NCBI RefSeq assembly: GCF_900113015.1
Contig: NZ_FONV01000006.1
Coordinates: 62,001-126,000 of the forward strand
Reading direction: 5' to 3'
Length of the DNA stretch: 64,000 nucleotides
Source of the DNA: Actinoplanes philippinensis
GTDB taxonomy: Bacteria; Actinomycetota; Actinomycetes; Mycobacteriales; Micromonosporaceae
Below, piece after piece: positions 52,072 through 60,149 of the stretch (the stretch's first letter is position 1; each line of letters starts with the position of its first letter). Below the pieces are notes generated by a model. The model did not search any database. It saw nothing but the letters and a program-made list of their open reading frames with translations, and was not told where the DNA came from. The position numbers and the translations under genes are program-made.

Positions 52072-52320
52072 ATGGCCAAGTTCATGGACGTGCACAGTGG
52101 ATTCGTCGGTGTCACCCCGGAGCAGCTCGCCGAGGCTCACGACGCCGACCTGAAGATCGAGGCCGAGGAGGGGGTGCACTTCGAGCGCGCCTGGCTGGAC
52201 CCCGAGTCGGGGAAGGTCTTCTGCCTCAGCACCGGGCCCAGCAAGGAGGCGGTCATGCGGATCCACGAGCGGGCCGGCCACCCGACGACGGAGATCTACG
52301 AGTTGACCACCGAGGTCTGA
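52072..52320 (+). CDS. DUF4242 (SCO4226-like) nickel-binding protein
   Basis: 82 aa, ATG 52072 with AAGGAG 11 bases ahead. Length and sequence match the Streptomyces SCO4226 family: MAKFMDVHSGFVGVTPEQLAEAHDADLKIEAEEGVHFERAWLDPESGKVFCLSTGPSKEAVMRIHERAG. His residues at positions 8, 23, 37 and 65-70 are candidates for metal binding. SCO4226 binds nickel as a dimer; the cell role is unclear. It is opposite the LAL regulator gene. Confidence 0.88.
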   Translation: MAKFMDVHSGFVGVTPEQLAEAHDADLKIEAEEGVHFERAWLDPESGKVFCLSTGPSKEAVMRIHERAGHPTTEIYELTTEV

Positions 52321-52483
52321 GGCGGGTCACGCAGCCGGCGGCGGCCACGGTGGCCGAGGGGGTCCACCGGGGCCGCCGCCGTGAGGCGTCGCACGCCGCT
52401 GAGTCTCATCGTTCTCTCATCACGGCGCTTCTAGGTTCGGGCCGGAACGACGCGGTCCGGCCGCGACGGCGAAGGAGCAAGTG

Positions 52484-54196
52484 ATGTCTGCACGCGTGTG
52501 GCGGCCCCGGCCGCCGCTGTCCCGGGCCGCTGTCGCCCGGCTGGTCCAGCTCAACGGCGTGTTCAATGTGATCACCGCGGTGGTGCCGGCGCACCACGGG
52601 CGGATGGCCGCGCTGGCGCCCTTCGTGCCGGCCGCCGGGATCCTCTCCGCCCGGGCCGCCACCGCCGCGGCCGGGGCGCTGCTCATCCATCTCGGCGCGG
52701 GGCTGCGGCGGGGCCGGCTGCGGGCGTGGCAGCTGGCGGTCGTCGTGGCCGGGGCCGCGATCGGACTGCATCTGGTCAAGGGGCTGGACGTCGCGGCGGC
52801 GGTCGTGTCGGCGGCGCTGTTGACGATGCTGGTGGCCGTACGCCAGGAATTCAAAGCCCTTCCCGGGCCGCGCAGCCGGTGGCGCGCGCCGGCCGCGCTG
52901 ATCGGATTCGCCGGCGCGGGGTTTCTTCTCGGGCTGTTCGAGATCGCCGTCCGGGCCGACCATCTGATCGGCACACCCGGGGTGCGCGCCTGGGCCGAAC
53001 ACGCCGCGCTCGGGCTGATCGGCGTCACCGGGCCGGTGGAGTTCGCCCGGCCGTGGGCCGCCGACACGGTCAGCTACACCACCGGGACGTTCGGGCTGCT
53101 CGCGGTGCTCGCGGCGGTCGTGCTGCACCTGCGTCCGGGTGAGCCGCGCACGGTGCGCAGCGACGACGAGGAGCAGCGGCTGCGGCGGCTGCTCGCGCGG
53201 TACGGCGGCGGCGACTCGCTCGGCTACTTCGCGTTGCGCTCCGACAAGGCCCTGATCTGGACGCCGTCGGGCAACGCCGCGGTGGCGTACCGCGTGGTCC
53301 GCGGTGTCAGTCTCGCGGCCGGTGACCCGATCGGCGCCGAGTCGGCGTGGCCGGAAGCGATCGCCGCGTGGCTGGCCGACGGGGAACGCCACGGCTGGAC
53401 GCCGGCGGTCCTCGGCTGCGGGCGGGCGGGCGCGGCGGCGTACGCCCGAGCCGGTCTCGATGTCATCGAACTGGGCGACGAGGCGGTCCTCGACGTCGGC
53501 ACGTTCAGCCTGGACGGCCGGGCCATGCGGTCGGTACGGCAGGCGGTCAACCGCATCCGGCGGGCCGGATACACGTGCACCGCGGTACGCCAGCGGGACC
53601 TGTCCGCGACTGATCTCGCCGCCGTGGTGCACGCCGCCGACCGGTTCCGCGACGGCACCGTGGAGCGGGGCTTCTCGATGGCGCTGTCCCGGCTCGGCGA
53701 CCCCGCCGACGGGGACTGCCTGATGGTGCTCGCCCACGACGAGAGCGGGGAGCTTCGCGGGGTTCTCCAGTTCGTGCCGTGGGGCGCCGACGGGATCTCG
53801 CTCGATCTGATGCGCGGCGACCGTACCGCGCCGAACGGTCTGACCGAACTGATGGTCGTCACCGCCGTCGAGGCCGGACCGGCTCTCGGCATCCGCCGCG
53901 TGTCGCTGAACTTCGCGGTGCTCCGGTCGGTCTTCGCCCGCGCCGAGCAACTGGGCGCCGGCCCGGTGCTGCGACTGTGGCACCGCTTGTTGCGGCTGTT
54001 CTCCCGGGTGTGGCAGATCGAGTCGCTGTACCGGGCGAACGCGAAGTACCTGCCGATGTGGCAACCTCGCTATCTGTGTTTCCCCACCGCCCGCGACCTG
54101 CCGCGGATCGCCGTCGCGGCGCTGACCGCGGAGGCGTTCCTGCCCGTCCGCCGGTCCGCCGCCCCGGTCGCCGAGCTCGCTCTCAGCAGCTGTTGA
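52484..54196 (+). CDS. DUF2156 membrane protein, MprF/lysyl-phosphatidylglycerol-synthase-like
   Basis: 570 aa; ATG 52484 six bases after AAGGAG. The first 220 residues hold six or so hydrophobic segments (VQLNGVFNVITAVVPAHHG; AAAGALLIHLGAGL; AVVVAGAAIGLHLVKGL; AALLTMLVAV; ALIGFAGAGFLLGLFEIA; FGLLAVLAAVVLHL). The rest is a DUF2156 (GNAT-fold) domain with GDSLGYFALRSDKALIWTPSGNAAVAYRVVRGVSLAAGDPIG, RAMRSVRQAVNRIRRAGY and the closing WQIESLYRANAKYLPMWQPRYLCFPTARDLPRIAVAAL. Members aminoacylate phosphatidylglycerol. The GDSL lipoprotein gene follows in a TTGA overlap. Confidence 0.9.
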   Translation: MSARVWRPRPPLSRAAVARLVQLNGVFNVITAVVPAHHGRMAALAPFVPAAGILSARAATAAAGALLIHLGAGLRRGRLRAWQLAVVVAGAAIGLHLVKGLDVAAAVVSAALLTMLVAVRQEFKALPGPRSRWRAPAALIGFAGAGFLLGLFEIAVRADHLIGTPGVRAWAEHAALGLIGVTGPVEFARPWAADTVSYTTGTFGLLAVLAAVVLHLRPGEPRTVRSDDEEQRLRRLLARYGGGDSLGYFALRSDKALIWTPSGNAAVAYRVVRGVSLAAGDPIGAESAWPEAIAAWLADGERHGWTPAVLGCGRAGAAAYARAGLDVIELGDEAVLDVGTFSLDGRAMRSVRQAVNRIRRAGYTCTAVRQRDLSATDLAAVVHAADRFRDGTVERGFSMALSRLGDPADGDCLMVLAHDESGELRGVLQFVPWGADGISLDLMRGDRTAPNGLTELMVVTAVEAGPALGIRRVSLNFAVLRSVFARAEQLGAGPVLRLWHRLLRLFSRVWQIESLYRANAKYLPMWQPRYLCFPTARDLPRIAVAALTAEAFLPVRRSAAPVAELALSSC

Positions 54197-54882
54197 GCCG
54201 CTGGCCGCTCGCGGTGGTGGCCCTGCTGACGCTGAACGCGTGCGCCACGCCGGAACCGGAACCCCGGCCGGAGGAGCCGGTGGTGGTCACCCTGGGCGAC
54301 TCGGTTCCGGCCGGCACCGGTTGCGATTGCCGGCCCTTTCCCGATCTGTACGCACGGCTGCTCTCGTCGCATGCCGCGTCGATCAACCTGGCCCAGCCGG
54401 GATTCACCACCGCCGACGTGCGGGAACAGGTCGGCACGAGCGACATCCGCGACGACATCAGATCGGCGAGCCTGGTGGTCGTGATGGCCGGGGCGAACGA
54501 CATGGCCGAGGCGTTCGAAAACGGCGACGACTATCCGGGGACGGCGCGGGCCGTACAGGACGCGGTGTCGTCGATCGTCGACACGGTGCGCAGCGAACAC
54601 GGCAGCCCGGTCACCGTCCTGGTGCTGGGCTACTGGAACGTGGTCCGCGACGGCGAGGTGGGTCTGAGCGCGTACGGCGCGGACGGCCTCGAGGAGGCGA
54701 GACGCGCCACCCGATACTGCAACGACGCGCTGCGGCAGGCCGCCGAACACAGCGGGGCCGCGTACCTCGACACGTCGGCGGCCTTCACCGGCGACCCGAC
54801 CGCCTTCCTGACACCGGACGGCGACCACCCGAACGCGGCCGGCCACGAGGCGATCGCCGCCCTGCTCCGCGGCCGTCACTGA
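54193..54882 (+). CDS. SGNH/GDSL-family lipoprotein hydrolase
   Basis: 229 aa; TTG 54193 overlapping the upstream stop. A short signal ending LLTLNAC gives a lipobox (Cys15). SGNH blocks: GDSVPAG (nucleophile Ser), GANDM (the GxND block) and the closing DGDHPNAAGHEAI (Asp-x-x-His). It is a secreted, membrane-anchored esterase or lipid hydrolase. Translational coupling to the DUF2156 protein suggests work on membrane lipids. Confidence 0.9.
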   Translation: MSRWPLAVVALLTLNACATPEPEPRPEEPVVVTLGDSVPAGTGCDCRPFPDLYARLLSSHAASINLAQPGFTTADVREQVGTSDIRDDIRSASLVVVMAGANDMAEAFENGDDYPGTARAVQDAVSSIVDTVRSEHGSPVTVLVLGYWNVVRDGEVGLSAYGADGLEEARRATRYCNDALRQAAEHSGAAYLDTSAAFTGDPTAFLTPDGDHPNAAGHEAIAALLRGRH

Positions 54883-54888
54883 CGGCTC

Positions 54889-54905
54889 ATCTGCTGACCG
54901 CAGAT
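54889..54905. promoter_or_regulatory. PopR-like palindrome ahead of the clpP operon
   Basis: ATCTGC (54889-54894) and GCAGAT (54900-54905) are perfect arms around TGACC. From memory, the PopR site in Streptomyces is TCTGCC-N3-GGCAGA; this one keeps TCTGC and GCAGA with the same centre. It lies upstream of a weak promoter (TTGGCC 54910-54915, GAAGGT 54934-54939), where an activator would sit, and 80 bases from the ClpP start. Confidence 0.7.
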
Positions 54906-54976
54906 CCGCTTGGCCGGCGGGCGTCGTCGCGTCGAAGGTGGAGACGGCACGCAGGGCCGAGCCGGAGGAGAGAACC

Positions 54977-55603
54977 ATGCATCCATTCACTGCCGCGACA
55001 CCGGGCGGGACCGGGTCCGTCGACGACCAGTTGTCCGTCCAGTTGCTGCACCAGCGCATCATCGTGCTCGGCGCCGAGGTCGACGACCCGATCGCCAACC
55101 GGATCTGCGGGCAGCTGCTGCTGTTGTCCGCGGAGGACCCGCTGAGCACCATCAACCTGTACATCAACTCGCCGGGCGGGTCGGTCACCGCGGGCCTGGC
55201 GATCTACGACACCATGCGGCTGATCCCCAACGACGTCAGCACGCTGGCGCTCGGGCTGGCCGGGAGCATGGGGCAGTTCCTGCTCACCGCCGGCACCCCC
55301 GGCAAGCGGTACGCGCTGCCGCACGCCCAGATCCTGATGCACCAGGGCTCGGCCGGGTTCGGCGGCACCGCCGCGGACGTGGAGATCTACGCCAACCAGT
55401 TGGAGCGGCTCGGGCGTACCCTGCTGCGCCTGACCGCCGAGCACACCGGGCAGCCGATCGACACCGTCGAACGCGACAGCCGCCGCGACCGCTGGTTCAC
55501 CGCCGACGAAGCCGTCGAGTACGGCCTCATCGACCGTGTCCTCGACAGCGTCGACGACGTACGCCCCGACATGGCCCGCCACCCGATGGGACTGACCGCA
55601 TGA
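54977..55603 (+). CDS. clpP3: ClpP protease subunit, catalytically complete (clpP3-like)
   Basis: 208 aa; ATG 54977 with GGAGGAG ahead. The catalytic triad is complete: Ser97 in GLAGSMGQFL, His122 in AQILMHQG, and Asp171 in DSRRDRWFTADEA. YINSPGGSVTAGLAIYDTM is conserved. ClpP rings degrade proteins handed over by Clp ATPases. Order and the presence of a PopR-like regulator match the clpP3-clpP4 operon of streptomycetes rather than clpP1-clpP2. The ATGA overlap couples it to the next gene. Confidence 0.88.
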   Translation: MHPFTAATPGGTGSVDDQLSVQLLHQRIIVLGAEVDDPIANRICGQLLLLSAEDPLSTINLYINSPGGSVTAGLAIYDTMRLIPNDVSTLALGLAGSMGQFLLTAGTPGKRYALPHAQILMHQGSAGFGGTAADVEIYANQLERLGRTLLRLTAEHTGQPIDTVERDSRRDRWFTADEAVEYGLIDRVLDSVDDVRPDMARHPMGLTA

Positions 55604-56214
55604 GCCACTACACCATCCCGACCGTCGTGGAGAAGACGCCGAGCGGGGAACGTGCCTTCGACATCTACTCCCGGCTGCTGTCGGACCGCATCATCTTCCT
55701 CGGCACCGAGATCGACGACGGGGTCGCCAACGTCGTGATCGCCCAGCTGATCCACCTGGAATCGGCGGGGGAACAGGAGATCGGGATGTACATCAACTCC
55801 CCCGGCGGCTCGTTCAGCGCGCTGACCGCGATCTACGACACCATGAACTTCATCAGGTGCGACATCGCCACCACCTGTGTCGGCCAGGCCTCGCAGGCGG
55901 CCGCGGCGCTGCTGGCGGCCGGCACCCCGGGCAAGCGGGCGGTGCTGCGGCACGCGAAGGTCACCCTGCACCAGCCGTCCGGCCAGGCCCGCGGCACCCT
56001 GCCGGACCTGGCCGTGGAGGCCAAGGAGGTGGCCAAGGTCCGCGCCGAGATGGATCAGATCCTGGCCGAGCACACCGGTCACTCGGTCGCCAGGATCCGG
56101 GAGGACACCGACCGGCGGATGACCCTGACGGCTCCCGAGGCGGTCGCCTACGGGCTCGCCGACCGGGTCATCACCCGCCGCGAGCGGCCCGGTTACCGGC
56201 TCAACGCCGCCTGA
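55600..56214 (+). CDS. clpP4: ClpP-like subunit with altered active site (clpP4-like)
   Basis: 204 aa, ATG 55600. The fold is kept (MYINSPGGSFSALTAIYDTMNF, AAGTPGKRAVLRHAKVTLHQPSG). At the nucleophile the family GQAASAA pattern reads GQASQAA, so Gln99 replaces Ser and Ser98 is one residue early. His124 is present. The catalytic Asp of the DTERD motif is replaced: DTDRRMTLTAPEA has Arg173 there. It may thus be an inactive, structural ring partner of ClpP3, like ClpR. The base sequence across this site is clear (GCC TCG CAG GCG). Confidence 0.88.
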   Translation: MSHYTIPTVVEKTPSGERAFDIYSRLLSDRIIFLGTEIDDGVANVVIAQLIHLESAGEQEIGMYINSPGGSFSALTAIYDTMNFIRCDIATTCVGQASQAAAALLAAGTPGKRAVLRHAKVTLHQPSGQARGTLPDLAVEAKEVAKVRAEMDQILAEHTGHSVARIREDTDRRMTLTAPEAVAYGLADRVITRRERPGYRLNAA

Positions 56215-56225
56215 TCGCCGCCTGA

Positions 56226-56579
56226 TCAGGCGGCCAGCAGCACCACATCGCCGGACCGGAAGCCGCGCGGCGCCTGTTCCGCGCGGCGCAGCCGGGCCGT
56301 CTCCAGCCGCAGGACCGGGGCGCGACGCACGGTGAGGTCGCGCCCCACCTCGGCGAGCAGGTCGGCCAGCCCGATGCCCAGCGAGTCGCAGACGGCGGCC
56401 ACGATCTCCGAGCTCGCCTCCTTGCGGCCGCGTTCGACCTCGGACAGGTACTGCACCGAGACGCACGCGTCCCGGGCGACCTCGGCCAGGGTCCGTTCCT
56501 GCTCCAGCCGGCGGCGCCGCAGCACCTCACCGAGCAGGGTGCGCAACAGAGGCCGGTGGTGATACGTCACGTCTGCCAT
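56226..56579 (-). CDS. popR: PopR/ClgR-like activator
   Basis: 117 aa from ATG 56579 (MADVTYHHRPLLRTLLGEVLRRRRLEQERTLAEVARDACVSVQYLSEVERGRKEASSEIVAAVCDSLG). TACCGT lies 6 bases upstream, as in a leaderless mRNA. The XRE helix-turn-helix covers about 18-72. It ends DVVLLAA; the C-terminal Ala-Ala tail is the known handle by which ClpP degrades ClgR and PopR in Streptomyces. It is convergent with clpP4-like, 11 bases away. It likely activates the clpP genes and is itself degraded by them. Confidence 0.85.
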   Translation of the reverse strand: MADVTYHHRPLLRTLLGEVLRRRRLEQERTLAEVARDACVSVQYLSEVERGRKEASSEIVAAVCDSLGIGLADLLAEVGRDLTVRRAPVLRLETARLRRAEQAPRGFRSGDVVLLAA

Positions 56580-56630
56580 GCGCCGACGGTAGTGAGCCGC
56601 CGCTGCCGCCGACACCCGATCCGGCCGTGT

Positions 56631-56645
56631 TCTGCCAGCAGCAGA
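56631..56645. promoter_or_regulatory. PopR-like palindrome at the activator's own promoter
   Basis: TCTGC (56631-56635) and GCAGA (56641-56645) flank CAGCA, matching the site at 54889 and the reported PopR consensus. It lies about 59 bases before the presumed start point at 56579, where an activator (or autoregulator) would sit. It also lies 95 bases before the next plus-strand gene. Confidence 0.65.
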
Positions 56646-56739
56646 GCGGCCGTCCGGCCCGAACCGTCACCTGAAGAGTTGTCCGGCCCGGGCCGATTGC
56701 CGATGGGCACGTGACCGGCCGGGCGTTACGGTCGGCGCC

Positions 56740-57213
56740 GTGCCGATCACGACCTCCCCACCAGTCGACCGCGGACTCGTCGCCGCCGCTGTGCGGTTCC
56801 AGGCCAGAAGGGTGTTCTGGCTGCTCCGGGGCCTGGGGATCCTGCTGCTGGTGGTCGTCCTGATCGACTCGGTCGCTTCCCGGTCGATCGATGCGGCCGG
56901 CTTCGCCGGTGGTTTTCTGGCCGTCTTCGGTGTCCCGTGGCTGCTGGCCAAGCGGGCCAGCGACCGCTGCTGGCGGCTGCTGGGAACGCCCGGCACGTAC
57001 ACCGTCAGCGACTGGGGGATCCAGCGTTCCAGCGCCCTCGCTCAGCACGGCTACGCCTGGTCGGCTCTCCGCCACATCCACGAGATCCCCGGTCAGATGA
57101 TCTTCACGAGCAGAAGTGCCGGCTTCCTGCCGATGCCCACTGCCGCGTTGCTGCCCGGGGAGCGGGAACACATCCTCGCCACGGCGGCCCGCAACGGCGT
57201 GGGTCTCAGGTGA
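56740..57213 (+). CDS. YcxB-like membrane protein
   Basis: 157 aa from GTG 56740. Two hydrophobic segments at residues about 25-45 (WLLRGLGILLLVVVLIDSV) and 52-68 (AGFAGGFLAVFGVPWLL) precede the YcxB-type domain: TYTVSDWGIQRSSALAQHGYAWSALRHIHEIPGQMIFTSRSAGFLPMPTAALLPGE. The latter is the signature of YcxB proteins; function unknown. It is upstream of the two-component pair. Confidence 0.85.
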   Translation: MPITTSPPVDRGLVAAAVRFQARRVFWLLRGLGILLLVVVLIDSVASRSIDAAGFAGGFLAVFGVPWLLAKRASDRCWRLLGTPGTYTVSDWGIQRSSALAQHGYAWSALRHIHEIPGQMIFTSRSAGFLPMPTAALLPGEREHILATAARNGVGLR

Positions 57214-57279
57214 CGACCGCGACGACACCGCTGGATCCAGGTGATCGTGCGGCCGTGGACGCTGTCTAGGCTGAGGCCG

Positions 57280-58518
57280 GTGAGTCCGACACACGGTGGC
57301 AGGGCGGTGGAACCGGGTACGGTCCTCGCCGCCCGCGTCGACCGGTGGTCACGCGCGCGTCCCCTGCTGGTGGACGGTCTTCTGGCCGGGGTGATGTGGC
57401 TGGTGTTCGGGGTGTCCAGCCTGCTCGGCGGGCTGCCCGGGCTGGTCGTGGGCACTCTGACCGTTCTGCCGCTGGCGCTGCGGCGCCGATGGCCGGCCGC
57501 CCTGCTGGTGTGGTCGGCGGCCATCTTCGTGGTCCAGCTCGTCGTGCTGCCCATTCCGCTGCCGGCCAACATCGGCCAGGCCTTCGTGATCTACACGGTC
57601 GCCGCGCACGTGCCGTCGCTGCTGGTCCGGTGGAGTGCGCTCGGAGCCGGGCTGGCCGGGAGCCTGGTGGCCGGCTTCCGGTGGAGCACCGAGCCCGACC
57701 GCACCCGCAACGCACTGGTCATCGCCGCGTTCCTCGCGCTGTCCGCCGGGCTGATCTGGCTGATCGGGAACATCGTCCGGGGTCGCGAGACCAACCTGAG
57801 AGCGCTGAGCGAGGCCTACGCGCGTCTGGACGAGAACACACGGCAACGCGAGCGGTTCCTGGCCCAGCAGGAGCGGGTCGCCGCCGCCCGGGAGATCCAC
57901 GACATCGTCGCGCACTCGCTCACCGTCGTCATCGTGCAGGCCGACGGGGCCGAGTATGCGGCCGGGCATGCGCAGCCCTGGGACCGTGCGCAGGCCCGGA
58001 CGGTCCTCGCCACGATCGCCCGGACGGCCCGGACCGCGCTCACCGAGGTGCGTGGCGTGATCGACGTGCTCCGCGACCCCGAGTCGGCCGACGACCCGGA
58101 CGGGCCGCCGGTGGGCCTCACCGACCTGGGTCAACTCGTCGCCGCGGTCCGGTCCGCCGGTCTGCCGGTCGAGGTTCACGTCGATCCCGCCGCGTTCGAC
58201 CGTACGCCCGCGGCGGTGGGCTTCGTCGTGCTCCGGGTGGTCCGCGAATCGCTGACCAATGTCCTGAAACACGCCGGAGCGCACGCCGTGGCGCGGGTGG
58301 CCGTCGAGCGGACACCGCGGGCCGTGGAGGTGAGCGTCGAGGACGACGGCGTCGGACACCCCGTCTGCGGCCCGGCCGGCACGGCGGGTCACGGGCTCGA
58401 CGGGATGCGGGAACGACTGCGCGCCGTCGACGGCACCTTGACCGCCGGCCCACGCCCGGACGGCGGATTCGGTGTACGGGCCACCATCCCGCTCGCGGTC
58501 CGGGGCGGCCGCCGATGA
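57280..58518 (+). CDS. NarL-type sensor histidine kinase
   Basis: 412 aa; GTG 57280 chosen, with TAGGCT 7 bases upstream (leaderless). Five or six hydrophobic segments fill residues 25-170. The dimerisation domain is HisKA_3: QERVAAAREIHDIVAHSLTVVIVQAD. The ATPase domain has VVRESLTNVLKHAGAHAVARVAVER and EDDGVG followed by GHGLDGMRERLRAVDG. The next gene encodes its response regulator (ATGA overlap). Confidence 0.93.
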   Translation: MSPTHGGRAVEPGTVLAARVDRWSRARPLLVDGLLAGVMWLVFGVSSLLGGLPGLVVGTLTVLPLALRRRWPAALLVWSAAIFVVQLVVLPIPLPANIGQAFVIYTVAAHVPSLLVRWSALGAGLAGSLVAGFRWSTEPDRTRNALVIAAFLALSAGLIWLIGNIVRGRETNLRALSEAYARLDENTRQRERFLAQQERVAAAREIHDIVAHSLTVVIVQADGAEYAAGHAQPWDRAQARTVLATIARTARTALTEVRGVIDVLRDPESADDPDGPPVGLTDLGQLVAAVRSAGLPVEVHVDPAAFDRTPAAVGFVVLRVVRESLTNVLKHAGAHAVARVAVERTPRAVEVSVEDDGVGHPVCGPAGTAGHGLDGMRERLRAVDGTLTAGPRPDGGFGVRATIPLAVRGGRR

Positions 58519-59219
58519 GCCGGCCCCAGCCGATCCGGGTGTTCCTGGTCGACGATCAGGAACTGGTCCGCGCCGGCTTCGAGATGCTGCTGAGCGCGAC
58601 CCCGGACCTGCTCGTGGTGGGGTCGGCCGGCGACGGGCAGGCGGCGCTCGACGCCCTCCGCCGACCGGAGCACCGCGCCGACGTCGTGCTGATGGACATC
58701 CGGCTCCCCGGCATCGACGGGGTCGAGACGACCAGACAACTGCTCGCCACCGCGGATCCGCCGCGTGTCGTGATGCTGACGACGTTCGACTCCGACGATC
58801 TGCTCGTCGCCGCCCTGCGTGCCGGCGCGTGCGGATATCTGGTCAAGGACGCCGGACCGACCGAGTTGCTGGCGGCGATCCGGGCCGCGGCGGCCGGTGA
58901 GTCACCCGTCTCGCCGCGGCTCGTCCGTCGCCTGATCGACTCGTTCGTCCTCGTGACACCGGCGATGCCCAGCGAGGACCGGCCGGCCGTCGCACCGTCC
59001 ACTCTGGCGAGGCTCACCGCCCGTGAGCGCGAGATCCTCGCGGCGATCGGGCTCGGCCTGACCAACGCCGAGATCGCCGTGCGGCTGCACGTGGCCGAGT
59101 CCACCGTCAAGACCCACGTCGGCTCGGTGTTGCGCAAACTGGAGCTTCGTGACCGGGTTCAGGCGGTCATACTCGCGCAGACGCTGGAATCGGCCGACGG
59201 TTCGCCCGCGCCCGGCTGA
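58515..59219 (+). CDS. NarL/LuxR-type response regulator
   Basis: 234 aa, ATG 58515. The receiver has DDQ (near 13-15), phosphoacceptor in VVLMDIRLPG (about residue 60) and Lys in YLVKDAG. The LuxR helix-turn-helix is LTAREREILAAIGLGLTNAEIAVRLHVAESTVKTHVGSVLRKLELRDR. It is partner to the kinase at 57280. The 3' end overlaps the antisense CPBP gene by 53 bases. Confidence 0.95.
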   Translation: MSRPQPIRVFLVDDQELVRAGFEMLLSATPDLLVVGSAGDGQAALDALRRPEHRADVVLMDIRLPGIDGVETTRQLLATADPPRVVMLTTFDSDDLLVAALRAGACGYLVKDAGPTELLAAIRAAAAGESPVSPRLVRRLIDSFVLVTPAMPSEDRPAVAPSTLARLTAREREILAAIGLGLTNAEIAVRLHVAESTVKTHVGSVLRKLELRDRVQAVILAQTLESADGSPAPG

Positions 59220-60054
59220 CACCGATCGCGGCAGCGCACGCGGCGGTGCCGAGCAGCACGAGAAATCCGGTGTCACCACTGAGGTACTCGTTGACCGCCA
59301 CGGGGTGCTCGGTCACGATCGGAATGGTCAGCGCGGCGAACGTGGCGTTGTGCGCGAAATGGGCCACCACAGCCGGCCAGACGCTGGCGGAAATGATCCG
59401 CAGATAGCCGAACAGGAACGAGAATGCGATCACGGAACCACCGAACAGCGTGAGCACCAGGACCCGGTTCCCGTCGTTGTGGTAAAAGGGCGTGAAAAGG
59501 ATGTACGGCAGATGCCATCCGATCCAGACGAGCCCGATGACCAGCATCGCCGCCCGTTCACCCAGAAAGGCCAGTCTCGGCTGCAGATAGCCGCGCCAGC
59601 CGATCTCCTCGGCGAACGCCAGAACCGGGCCGGCGATGCACAACGCCAGCACATCGGGCAGCCACGGCCGTTCCGGGGCGGCGAACCGGGCGAGCCCGAA
59701 CGCGACCACTCCCACCGTCGCGAGCACGGAAACACCGGCGGTGGTGACGATCGCCAGAGGCCAGTGCCGCAACCCGAGCCGGCCCGTGCCCAGCCGCGCC
59801 CATCCGTCCCGCGTGTATCCGGCACGGGTGACGACCAGGAGCATCACCAGCACCACCAGCAGCGGGGACAGGGCAAGGATCAGCCCGCCCGCGACGTCGG
59901 CGGTGCCCAGCGAACACCCCAGAACCAGCAGAACGAAGACGATCGACGCGGTGCGATCGGACAGCGTGGCGAACACGGACGGACCCGCTTTCAGTAGGTT
60001 GCGCCCAGTGTCGGCCGATGTCCGTGCGCCGCCATCCACCCACGATCGGAACAT
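59167..60054 (-). CDS. CPBP-family intramembrane metalloprotease
   Basis: 295 aa from ATG 60054 (MFRSWVDGGARTSADTG). The frame extends upstream but is Arg/Gly-rich and unlike coding. Seven or so hydrophobic segments are present. Motifs: EEIGWRGYL (EExxxR), WHLPY region, and HFAHN (HxxxN). It converges with the response regulator; the genes overlap by 53 bases at their 3' ends. It may be controlled by that regulator, but no direct evidence is seen. Confidence 0.87.
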   Translation of the reverse strand: MFRSWVDGGARTSADTGRNLLKAGPSVFATLSDRTASIVFVLLVLGCSLGTADVAGGLILALSPLLVVLVMLLVVTRAGYTRDGWARLGTGRLGLRHWPLAIVTTAGVSVLATVGVVAFGLARFAAPERPWLPDVLALCIAGPVLAFAEEIGWRGYLQPRLAFLGERAAMLVIGLVWIGWHLPYILFTPFYHNDGNRVLVLTLFGGSVIAFSFLFGYLRIISASVWPAVVAHFAHNATFAALTIPIVTEHPVAVNEYLSGDTGFLVLLGTAACAAAIGVSRARANRRPIPASARV

Positions 60055-60149
60055 CGACGGCCCCCATCGGCGGCCTCCACCCACGGTGCTAGCACCACGG
60101 TCGTACGGACGACAGCCCTCGCACCGCCGCCGGGTGCTCGCCGTCCCCG

